NCBI GenBank assembly: GCA_024275165.1
Contig: JAJRZQ010000038.1
Span: 62,001 to 126,000 of the forward strand
Source: a bacterium
Lineage (GTDB): Bacteria > SAR324 > XYD2-FULL-50-16
DNA length: 64,000 bases
Reading direction: 5' to 3'
The stretch's first letter is position 1. The number at the start of each line of letters is the position of its first letter. Positions 47,838 through 55,280 of this stretch are shown here, one piece after another. The notes under the pieces were generated by a model. It searched no databases, was not told the DNA's origin, and worked only from the letters and a program-made list of their open reading frames with translations. The position numbers and the translations under genes were made by a program.

Positions 47838-48700
47838 TCTAAGATGAATTGTTCTGGGTCCACCGGCTGGTCGCGAACCAAGACCTCGTAATGCAGGTGG
47901 GTAGCCGTACTGCGCCCCGTATTGCCCATGCGGGCAATCAAGGTGCCCCGTTTTACCTTTTGCCCCACCCGAACCTCAAATTTAGAGAGGTGGGCATAGC
48001 GGGTTACGATATCGTAGCCGTGATCCAGTACCAAAAATTGCCCATAGCCCGCATTGTAGTAAGCAGCGACGACAACCCCATCCGCAGGGGCATAGATGGG
48101 GGTATAGGGGCCGTTGGAAAAATCGGTGCCGCTGTGCATTTTATATTTCCCCGTAAAGGGGTCCACTCGGCGGCCAAAGTGACTGGATAGATGCCCCTGG
48201 GTAGGGGGTACGCTAGGGGTGCGGGCGAGGCGATCCTTTTCGCTTTGGAGGTAGCCCTCCAATTGAAAAAAGCTGATTTCTCGTTGTTTGATATCGCGCA
48301 CGAGGGTATCGAGTTGTTGCAAAATATCAGCGTGTTCCCCCTGCATGCCCGCTAGGGGGTTGACCTGAGCGCGTTCCGGCCCGATATCTTGCAAACCTAC
48401 AATCACCCTCAGTTTTCTGTCGAATTCGGCGTAGCGAACCAGTTGGTCTGCGGTGTCGCGCAATTCATTATGGAATTTTTTTATGGTGAATTGCTGGAGT
48501 TTCATGGATTTGCTCAAGGCCCGTTGCTCCCCAAAGACGCTGAAGATATAAAAATAGTCAATCAGCATGGCGGCGGTTAAAATGAGCATCCCGCTTAAAA
48601 GCCAAAACAAGAGGCGAATCCCTTTGGAGTTTAAATGGAGCTGGAGTATCCTCCCGTTTTTTTGCGGGATGACCATTAAATTTACAGTTTTCGTTAGCAT
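47834..48700 (-). CDS. M23 family LytM-type metallopeptidase
   Basis: The 288-residue protein has one membrane helix near the N-terminus (about residues 29-50), a coiled coil (60-160) and a LytM domain (165-288) with zinc-binding H and D in MHSGTDF, the GVVVAAYYNAGYGQFLVLDHG segment, and HLHYEV. The zinc ligands are complete, so it may be a true endopeptidase cutting peptidoglycan cross-links, or may activate amidases as in EnvC/NlpD-type systems. It is coupled to the CapA-like gene downstream. Confidence 0.93.
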   Translation of the reverse strand: MLTKTVNLMVIPQKNGRILQLHLNSKGIRLLFWLLSGMLILTAAMLIDYFYIFSVFGEQRALSKSMKLQQFTIKKFHNELRDTADQLVRYAEFDRKLRVIVGLQDIGPERAQVNPLAGMQGEHADILQQLDTLVRDIKQREISFFQLEGYLQSEKDRLARTPSVPPTQGHLSSHFGRRVDPFTGKYKMHSGTDFSNGPYTPIYAPADGVVVAAYYNAGYGQFLVLDHGYDIVTRYAHLSKFEVRVGQKVKRGTLIARMGNTGRSTATHLHYEVLVRDQPVDPEQFILE

Positions 48701-48778
48701 TCTAAAGGGCTTGCTTCCATGGTGGTTTTTGCTTAAGGATAAGGGGGCAAGTTCTAAAATGCAAGCCTACAGGCAAAC

Positions 48779-49771
48779 ATGCCAGATTCTATTGGTTCAA
48801 CCTCCTTTCCCTGTCGCGCTCTCTTAGCCCAGCAGGAGAAATCCCGCTTTTTAAGGCTTTTGTACCAAGCCGCGGAGCAGCGCCAACTGAGCAAGGCGCA
48901 AAAGCTGGCCCCGGCCTTGGAAAGTTTGAGATTGCAACAACAAGAGGAGTTGCTTTTTGCTCAAATCTTTCGCTCTTTGGGCTACAGTCTCTATGCCGAG
49001 GCCTTCGAGAGTTTAGCGGAGGCCTGGCCTTACGCGCGGATTTGCGAGCAAATGACTTCTGGGAAGGGCAAACCCGTGGTGCTGGGCAATTGGGCGATAG
49101 CCTTGAACCTGCTTGAGAGAGCCGAGCCCGTACACCCTAGTTTGCGTGAGGAATGGAAAACATGGCAGGGGGTGGAGCCTCTGTTTACTTGGTCTGGCGG
49201 TAGCCTCAAGGGGGGTGGCCGACCGCAAAACCACCCTTGGAGGCGTTTGACGGGGCTTTATCACCACCTGGCCAACACCTTAGAGCAGGGCCTGCTCAAG
49301 TCCTGGCTCAAGGCCTTATGGGAAGTGGAGGAAAAGTTAGACCGGCAAGACAAACCTCAAGGGATTTTGGATTTTTTAAGTCAACTTTTTGAACCCCAAG
49401 AATTTGAGCCCTTGAGTCATCTTTTGCTGCCCCAGTCGAAAGTTTTAAGTCAGCGGATCTTGCGCCTGGTGGGCGAGGCCCGGCTCAATGTGGTGCTTGC
49501 CAACGCGGTGATTCCCTTTTTCTTGAGTTGGGCAAGGGCGCAAAAGGATAAGGGTTTGGAAAAAACCCTGTTCGCGCTTTTTATGCTCCTTCCCGGCGAG
49601 GGGGGTAACCATAAAACCGAAGCCTTGCAAACACGGTTTTGGGGGGATGCGCCGAGGGGAATCAAAAAGAACCTCGCCTATTACCAGGGGATGTTGCAAT
49701 TTTATGAAGACTGGTGCGGAGGAGAGCCCGTCTGTGAAGGCTGCGGGTTGTTTAAGCTCTTAGGCGGTTAG
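48779..49771 (+). CDS. DUF2851 family protein lacking the N-terminal third
   Basis: The 330-residue product matches the central and C-terminal parts of DUF2851: an early FPC, the RSLGYSLYAEAFESLA segment, GRPQNHPWRRL, NVVLANAVIPF and a C-terminal Cys group (WCGGEPVCEGCGLF). The usual first 130-150 residues, containing the LN.GPDF and HLH/HxH-type motifs, are absent: an in-frame TAA lies seven codons before the ATG, and the M23 gene occupies the opposite strand upstream. It could be an N-terminally truncated relic or a short natural form. Function of DUF2851 is unknown. It overlaps argB by 12 bases. Confidence 0.7.
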   Translation: MPDSIGSTSFPCRALLAQQEKSRFLRLLYQAAEQRQLSKAQKLAPALESLRLQQQEELLFAQIFRSLGYSLYAEAFESLAEAWPYARICEQMTSGKGKPVVLGNWAIALNLLERAEPVHPSLREEWKTWQGVEPLFTWSGGSLKGGGRPQNHPWRRLTGLYHHLANTLEQGLLKSWLKALWEVEEKLDRQDKPQGILDFLSQLFEPQEFEPLSHLLLPQSKVLSQRILRLVGEARLNVVLANAVIPFFLSWARAQKDKGLEKTLFALFMLLPGEGGNHKTEALQTRFWGDAPRGIKKNLAYYQGMLQFYEDWCGGEPVCEGCGLFKLLGG

Positions 49772-50635
49772 CATGGTGCCGGTGCCGGCATCGGTAAAGA
49801 GTTCCCCGATTAGAGCATGGTGGTCGCGCCCGTCAATGATATGCACCGAGCCCACCCCTTGTTTTAAGGCGTAGATCATACCTCGAACCTTCGGGAGCAT
49901 TCCCCCCTGGATGACTTCTTCTTGGATCAAGCCTTCGGCTTCGGCAGAGGTGAGGCGGCTGATCAGTTTTTTATCTTTTAAAATTCCGGCTACATCGGTC
50001 ATGAAGATCGCTTTTCTCGCTTTTAAGGCAGCGGCGATATGGCTTGCGACGGTATCGGCATTGATGTTGTAGGAATGCCCGTCTTGCCCCATTCCGATTG
50101 GACTTAAGACGGGGATGTAGCCATCGCGCAGGAGGTTGATCAAGAGTTTCGGCTCAATGTGGTCGATTTTTCCCACATAACCTAAATCATGTTCTTTGTG
50201 CTGGAGTTTGCTGGCTTCAATCAGCCTGCCATCCTTGCCGGAAAGCCCTACCGCGAGGCTGCCCGCATCGTTGAGTTGCGCGACGATCTCTTTGTTGACC
50301 TGACCTGAGAGGACCATCTCGCTGATCTTTAAGCTTTGCAGATCGGTTACCCGCAGGCCGTCAATAAATTGGGTTTCAACCCCATAAGTCGAGATCGCTT
50401 TGGTGATTTCCGGCCCTCCGCCATGTACAATGACGGGGCGCAAGCCTAAGGAATGGAGCAGGGTGACATCTTGGGCAAAACTGAATTTGAATTCTTCTTG
50501 CACCATGGCCGCGCCACCGTACTTGATCACGATGATCTGCTCTTTAAACCGCTGGATATAGCTGAGCGCTTCAATAAGAATAGCCCGCTTTTGCACGGGG
50601 TTCAGCGGTTCTTTAGGGCCGTTTTTATATTGCAT
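49760..50635 (-). CDS. argB: acetylglutamate kinase
   Basis: ArgB phosphorylates N-acetylglutamate in arginine synthesis. The 291-residue protein (start ATG at 50635, with AGGA at a good distance; a longer frame lacks similarity) has the VIKYGGAAM phosphate-binding motif, VIVHGGGPEI, GLSGKDG, YNINADTVASHIA and the late GGMLPKV segment. The leading helix before VIKYGG is typical of the arginine-sensitive, hexameric enzymes, so feedback control by arginine is possible. It is isolated from other arg genes and divergent from the aldolase gene. Confidence 0.96.
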   Translation of the reverse strand: MQYKNGPKEPLNPVQKRAILIEALSYIQRFKEQIIVIKYGGAAMVQEEFKFSFAQDVTLLHSLGLRPVIVHGGGPEITKAISTYGVETQFIDGLRVTDLQSLKISEMVLSGQVNKEIVAQLNDAGSLAVGLSGKDGRLIEASKLQHKEHDLGYVGKIDHIEPKLLINLLRDGYIPVLSPIGMGQDGHSYNINADTVASHIAAALKARKAIFMTDVAGILKDKKLISRLTSAEAEGLIQEEVIQGGMLPKVRGMIYALKQGVGSVHIIDGRDHHALIGELFTDAGTGTMLTA

Positions 50636-50742
50636 TTTGGATCCTGGAAGATACTCCCGAATAGGCAAAACCACTGTACTTTGTCAAATGCCTGAGCTAG
50701 GCTTTAAACGAACAATCCGCTTTGATTATCGAGGGAGGAACA

Positions 50743-51777
50743 ATGGCTGTTGTCGATTTTAAAACCTATTGTAAAATGTTGGATCTGGCGAAGGAAAATC
50801 ATTACGCTTATCCGGCAATCAATGTCAGTTCGTTGGTTACGGCCAATGCCGCCTTAAAGGGCTTGGCGGACGCTCAGAGCGATGGGATCCTCCAGGTTTC
50901 AACCGGCGCGGGGGAATTTGCCAGTGGATTGAAGGTGAAAAATACGGCTCTAGGGGCGATGAGCATTGCCCAGCATGTTCATTTGCTGGCGCGACAATAC
51001 AACATCAATGTCGCTCTTTCCACGGATCACTGCACGGCGGCTAAATTGGATACTTTTGTGCGTCCCTTGATGGAAGCCACCAAAGAGCGACGCGCCCAAG
51101 GCCTGCCCAACTTGTTCAGCAGTCATATGTTTGATGGAGGCGAGCTCCCTTTGGAAGAAAACATGAACCTTGCCGTGAGCTTGTTGGAGGAATGCGCCGC
51201 GTTGGACTTGATTTTAGAAGTCGAAGCCGGTGTTGTGGGGGGAGAAGAAGACGGGGTGAACAATGAAGACGCTCCGGCAGAAAAGCTCTACAGCACCCCT
51301 GAAGATATGCTTTATGTCTATGAACGGCTCAGTGAGGTGAAGGGAGGGTGTTTTATGCTTGCCGCTACCTTTGGCAATGTGCATGGGGTGTACAAGCCGG
51401 GGAATGTCAAATTGCGCCCTCAAATATTGAAAGAGGGGCAAGCAGCGGTAACCGCCAAGCATGGGGCGGCCGCCAAGATGAATTTGGTCTTTCACGGTGG
51501 TTCGGGTTCTGAGTTGAGCGACATTCATGAAACTCTAGGTTATGGGGTGGTGAAGATGAATGTGGATACCGATACCCAATATGCTTATTCTCGCCCAATT
51601 GTCGATCACATGTTGAAACATTATGACGGCATGCTGAAAATCGAGGGTGAGGTGGGCAATAAAAAAATCTATGACCCGAGAGCCTATTCCAAGGCAGGGG
51701 AACAGGGCATGGCCGCTCGAGTGGCCCAGGCAGCGGCAGACCTGAAATCCGCCGGAAAGACGACCTATCAGGCCTAA
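50743..51777 (+). CDS. fbaA: class II fructose-bisphosphate aldolase
   Basis: The zinc enzyme cleaves fructose 1,6-bisphosphate in glycolysis. The 344-residue protein starts at the ATG at 50743 behind GGAGGAAC. Signatures are ALSTDHC (catalytic Asp and zinc His), EVEAGVVGGEEDG, the TFGNVHGVYKPGN loop, VFHGGSGS and KMNVDTDTQYA, all of the class IIA type found in E. coli. With enolase and transaldolase in the window this supports a standard sugar metabolism. It is followed by the tRNA-Lys/tRNA-Glu pair. Confidence 0.97.
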   Translation: MAVVDFKTYCKMLDLAKENHYAYPAINVSSLVTANAALKGLADAQSDGILQVSTGAGEFASGLKVKNTALGAMSIAQHVHLLARQYNINVALSTDHCTAAKLDTFVRPLMEATKERRAQGLPNLFSSHMFDGGELPLEENMNLAVSLLEECAALDLILEVEAGVVGGEEDGVNNEDAPAEKLYSTPEDMLYVYERLSEVKGGCFMLAATFGNVHGVYKPGNVKLRPQILKEGQAAVTAKHGAAAKMNLVFHGGSGSELSDIHETLGYGVVKMNVDTDTQYAYSRPIVDHMLKHYDGMLKIEGEVGNKKIYDPRAYSKAGEQGMAARVAQAAADLKSAGKTTYQA

Positions 51778-51873
51778 AAGGAGATCGCTGGTTGGGGCTT
51801 TTTCCTGGGGTGAAAAAAATCTTTTTGAAAATAAAGGTTTGATTAAAAATGAAAGCTTTTTTGATAAAAGCGT

Positions 51874-51902
51874 TTGACAGTGAACTCTTCCTTGGGTAAT
51901 TT
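51874..51902 (+). promoter_or_regulatory. promoter of the tRNA-Lys/tRNA-Glu unit
   Basis: A perfect TTGACA (51874-51879) is followed 17 bases later by TAATTT (51897-51902), a weak -10. The start would be about 15 bases before the tRNA. Confidence 0.5.
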
Positions 51903-51923
51903 GCCTGAATACGGTTCACACCG

Positions 51924-51999
51924 GGGCCGGTAGCTCAGTTGGTAGAGCATCTGACTTTTAATCAGACTGTCGGGAGTTCGACCCTCCCCCGGCTCACCA
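51924..51999 (+). tRNA. tRNA-Lys (TTT)
   Basis: The 76-base gene folds with acceptor GGGCCGG/CCGGCTC (one G-U pair), D arm GCTC/GAGC, anticodon stem TCTGA/TCAGA around CTTTTAA (anticodon TTT), T arm GGGAG-TTCGACC-CTCCC, and an encoded ACCA end. Confidence 0.97.
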
Positions 52000-52024
52000 T
52001 ATCATAAGGTTTTTAGAGCCTTAT

Positions 52025-52049
52025 AGAAAAACCCAGCAGCGGTTTTTCT
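52025..52049 (+). terminator. hairpin between the two tRNA genes, possible terminator or processing stem
   Basis: AGAAAAACC (52025-52033), loop CAGCAGC and GGTTTTTCT (52041-52049) form nine pairs; T-rich sequence follows after a few bases. It could terminate part of the tRNA-Lys transcripts. Confidence 0.45.
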
Positions 52050-52111
52050 GTACATTTTCTTTCTTGCCCGTAAGCTTTTGGGGCTTTATAGAAAGTGTAG
52101 CGGATTAAGGT

Positions 52112-52188
52112 GTCCCCATCGTCTAGTCGGCCTAGGACACCGCCCTTTCACGGCGGCGACAGGGGTTCGAATCCCCTTGGGGATGCCA
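52112..52188 (+). tRNA. tRNA-Glu (TTC)
   Basis: The 77-base gene has acceptor GTCCCCA/TGGGGAT, the D-loop layout typical of tRNA-Glu, anticodon stem CCGCC/GGCGG around CTTTCAC (anticodon TTC), T arm AGGGG-TTCGAAT-CCCCT and an encoded GCCA end. Confidence 0.97.
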
Positions 52189-52195
52189 GAGCATG

Positions 52196-52215
52196 GCGGG
52201 ATGGATTCATCCCGC
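52196..52215 (+). terminator. hairpin after tRNA-Glu
   Basis: GCGGGATG (52196-52203) and CATCCCGC (52208-52215) form a perfect eight-pair stem with a GATT loop; the following TCTTG is only weakly T-rich. Confidence 0.4.
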
Positions 52216-52286
52216 TCTTGCTCAGGGCGTTCAAGAGAATCAGCTCGATGGGGTCCTCTCCAACGGATTGGTCTTCTTTGTTTTAC

Positions 52287-52604
52287 CTAGTTTTTTTCCA
52301 TTTCCTTTAGTTTTTCTTTTAACTCACGGAAGCGATTCTCGCAAATCTCTTGGGTTTTTTCGTATTCTGCTTGAATGCTCCTCCCGCTCATGACATCGCC
52401 TCCGCGGTGAATCCCCCGAAGATAGCTCTCAAAGTTTTTATGGGCGTGAAAATAGCCGTTGGGCGCGATCACATAGCGAGCAACCATTTCTTTGCATTGA
52501 TCGCACTGGACAAAAACCTTGTCCGGCTCGCCCGGCTCGCGCACGATGAGGTCTCTCATTTGTTTGGATCCGCAGAGCTGGCAGGTTTGACGGTGAATTT
52601 CCAT
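52287..52604 (-). CDS. small zinc-ribbon protein
   Basis: The 105-residue protein has two CxxC knuckles (C8/C11 and C34/C37) framing about 22 residues, which predicts a zinc ribbon, followed by a segment rich in His and Tyr and a Lys/Glu-rich helical tail (78-105). I recognise no named family. It starts ten bases after the anion transporter gene on the same strand, so the two are probably cotranscribed; a regulatory or nucleic-acid-binding role is only a guess. Confidence 0.75.
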   Translation of the reverse strand: MEIHRQTCQLCGSKQMRDLIVREPGEPDKVFVQCDQCKEMVARYVIAPNGYFHAHKNFESYLRGIHRGGDVMSGRSIQAEYEKTQEICENRFRELKEKLKEMEKN

Positions 52605-52613
52605 CGGGGCCTC

Positions 52614-53984
52614 CTAAAAGATGAAGTGGGACCAATAATATCCGCCCACGCTTAAGGTTAAAATGAGAGAGAGGATGGAAATCACCACTCCGGGCCGTAT
52701 CATGTCTTTTGCCTCCAATAGGCCGGAACCAAAGGCGATTGCGTTGGGCGGCGTGCTGATGGGCAAGGCCATGGAGGTAGAGCAATTCAAGGCGATGAGC
52801 AAAACCACAATCTGAACCTCTTGTGGTAGAGAAATAGCCAAGGGAATCAATAGGTTTGCTGTTGCCGTGTTGGACATAAAGGTAGTCATTACCGAGGCGA
52901 GCAGGCCAAAGCCGATGAGAATCACCGCGAAGTTATCCCCCCCGGGCAAGAGGTTGACAATATGTTGAGTGAGCCCGCTCTCTGCGAGCCCGACCCCTAA
53001 ACAAATCCCTCCGCCCACCATGAACAAGACATCCCAACTCAGTTGTTTGAAGTCTGAACTTTTCAACAAGCCCAAACCAAAGAGTAAGATAATGGGGATG
53101 AGGCTCAAGGTGCCGACGCTCACCCCAATATAACCGGCAAAAAACCAGGCGATCACGGTGAACAGAAAAATAGCGGCAACCAGTTTTTGCTCTAAGCTTA
53201 AAGGGGTCGAGTCGCTTTCTGGAAACTCTAAAATCAACCCCTGGGTAGGATAGATCAAAAGGAGCAGTCGCCACATCAAAAACAACAAAATAAACATCAA
53301 GGGGAGGGAGGCGAGCATCCATTGGCTAAAGCTGATTTGAATGCCCTTTTCCGCCAGATAACTCAAGGCAATGGCATTGGGCGGGGTGCCGATGGGGGTC
53401 CCTAAGCCGCCTAGGTTGCAGGCAAAGGGAATGGAAAGGGCCAAGCCCTTGGCAAAGGGGTGCCCTGGGGGAATTTTATCCAAAAGGGGCAGCATAATGG
53501 CAAACATCATTGCCGTGGTTGCCGTGTTGCTCATCCACATGGATAAAAAAGCAGAGGTAAGCATGAAGCCGAGCATCACTGTAGGGGGGCGGTTTCCTGT
53601 TTTTTCCAAAAGCCAATGGGCGATGCGTTTATCTAAAGCATAGCGGTGCAACGCCGCGGCTAAAACAAAGCCCCCTAAAAAAAGCAATACCACGGAACTG
53701 AAAAAGGGAGATAAAAATTTAGCCCCCTTGACCCCATGCCCTTCTGCCTCTAAGGCCGGAACCAACCAGATCAGTTGAAACAGCAAAATAACAAAGGAGG
53801 TTAAGTAAAGGGGAATCCACTCAAAGACCCACAACAGCCCCGCGAGGATCAAAATCACCAAGGCGATGGACTGCGGGCGGGTTAACTGGAGCGCCTGTTC
53901 TAAAAACCCCGTCTCTACAGCGAGCATAGAGAAAAAAAGCAGAGGGGGGAGGTAGTAGAGAAACTTGACATTGAGATTGCTCAT
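52614..53984 (-). CDS. SLC13/DASS family sodium-coupled anion transporter
   Basis: The protein has about 456 residues from the ATG at 53984 (upstream ATGs at 54017 and 54044 are possible). It has 11 or more membrane helices and two inverted halves, each with the family's SNT substrate motif (MSNTATTAMM and MSNTATANLL) and the paired PIGTPPNAIA and PISTPPNAIAF loops. Family members import dicarboxylates, citrate or sulfate with sodium. Both SNT motifs being intact suggests a carboxylate rather than sulfate substrate, but this is weak. A small zinc-ribbon gene follows. Confidence 0.93.
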   Translation of the reverse strand: MSNLNVKFLYYLPPLLFFSMLAVETGFLEQALQLTRPQSIALVILILAGLLWVFEWIPLYLTSFVILLFQLIWLVPALEAEGHGVKGAKFLSPFFSSVVLLFLGGFVLAAALHRYALDKRIAHWLLEKTGNRPPTVMLGFMLTSAFLSMWMSNTATTAMMFAIMLPLLDKIPPGHPFAKGLALSIPFACNLGGLGTPIGTPPNAIALSYLAEKGIQISFSQWMLASLPLMFILLFLMWRLLLLIYPTQGLILEFPESDSTPLSLEQKLVAAIFLFTVIAWFFAGYIGVSVGTLSLIPIILLFGLGLLKSSDFKQLSWDVLFMVGGGICLGVGLAESGLTQHIVNLLPGGDNFAVILIGFGLLASVMTTFMSNTATANLLIPLAISLPQEVQIVVLLIALNCSTSMALPISTPPNAIAFGSGLLEAKDMIRPGVVISILSLILTLSVGGYYWSHFIF

Positions 53985-54143
53985 GGTTGCTTTGGGGGGA
54001 GGGAGGTATGCCTTCATATTAGTCCCCTTTAAAACCTTCTGCAAGAAGAGAAAAAGAAGGGCCCAGCGTAGATTTAGGCACGCTTTTGGCTACTTCTTTA
54101 GGCACGCCGTAAAAGTGCCCTAACCCATTTTTTTTCGACCATT

Positions 54144-55226
54144 ATGTTTAGTTTGATTTCCCGTTTTGTCTCCCTGTTCTTTTTGTTGTCCCTACTCTTT
54201 GCGCTACCCGCGAAATCAGCAGAATACCGCCAGCCCGTGATTAGTTATCGCGCGTTGGCCATGGGCAATACCGGGGTCGCCGCGGCAAACGATTCTTATG
54301 CCTTGTCGTACAATCCGGCGGTTTTGGCCAATGTGCGCGATTGGTGGCTCGATTTGGCCGCTTGGACGGTGGAATCCAGTCAAGGCACGACCCCTGTGGA
54401 GCTGTTGCCCACCCTGGTGACCTTAAATTATCCTTATTTGAATGAAACCGGGCTCAGCGAAGCGGTGCGCGCTTCGTTCTTATCCCATGAAACCCCCCAC
54501 ATGCGAGCCAACGCGGGAGTAAATTTTGCCTCGCGGCTCAGCTCTTCCGGTTTTGCTTTTGGGGCGAACTATCTTAGAGAAATCACCATTCAGGGGTTGG
54601 AAAACAATCGTATTTTGTTCCAGCGCAATGAGCGCATCAGCCAATTTGGTTTTTCGATTCCCTTGGGCACGGGGCAATGGGTTTTGGGAGTGAGCCAAAA
54701 AAACCTGGAGCGACGCGACGCGACCAGTGACGCCAGCATTGGGGTGCCGAGTTTCGGGGCCTATGAAAAAGGGACGGGCTATGATGTGGGCCTGCTCTTT
54801 CGCGCGGCGGGGAAAAGTCAGATGAGCTTGGGCCTGGTCGCGCAAAATGTGGGGGGAATGGATATTGGGGCTACCAAAGACGCGGAACCGCAAGAGGTTC
54901 ACTTCGGTTGGAGCATGAACCTCGAATGGGGGCCTGTGCGCTTGGTTCCCGCTCTGGATGTTCGGGGGATTCAAACCACGAAAGAGAGAAAAAACCGGGT
55001 GCACGCGGGGGTTGAGTTTGGCCTTTTCCCCAATGAGACAGGGGGCAACTTGCTCAGCCTTCGCTCAGGCTTAAACGAAGGCTATCCCACAAATGGGGTG
55101 GAATTGAACTTTTTTAACCGTAGTTTATTGCTGGGGTATACAGTCTATTATGAGGAATTGGGAACCAAAGCGGTGAGGCAAAAAAGCAGCAAGCGGGCCT
55201 TGGCTTATCTCTCTTTAGGTTGGTAG
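54144..55226 (+). CDS. PorV/FadL-like outer-membrane beta-barrel protein
   Basis: The 360-residue protein has a signal peptide (about residues 1-26) and the family start YRALAMGNTGVAAANDSYALSYNPAVLANV, parallel to the barrel at 27942-29048. The remainder has amphipathic strand patterns and ends in a C-terminal aromatic (LGW), typical for outer-membrane insertion. The paralogs share the same layout in their last third (NRVHAGVEFGLFPNETGG here, NLNIGAEFGLFMRSNGH there). It precedes the phosphohexomutase gene by 54 bases. Substrate or partner unknown. Confidence 0.8.
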   Translation: MFSLISRFVSLFFLLSLLFALPAKSAEYRQPVISYRALAMGNTGVAAANDSYALSYNPAVLANVRDWWLDLAAWTVESSQGTTPVELLPTLVTLNYPYLNETGLSEAVRASFLSHETPHMRANAGVNFASRLSSSGFAFGANYLREITIQGLENNRILFQRNERISQFGFSIPLGTGQWVLGVSQKNLERRDATSDASIGVPSFGAYEKGTGYDVGLLFRAAGKSQMSLGLVAQNVGGMDIGATKDAEPQEVHFGWSMNLEWGPVRLVPALDVRGIQTTKERKNRVHAGVEFGLFPNETGGNLLSLRSGLNEGYPTNGVELNFFNRSLLLGYTVYYEELGTKAVRQKSSKRALAYLSLGW

Positions 55227-55280
55227 CTTTACAATTTAAGGAGCGCTACCTATACTGGAGAAAATTTTTTCCAAGTCTTT

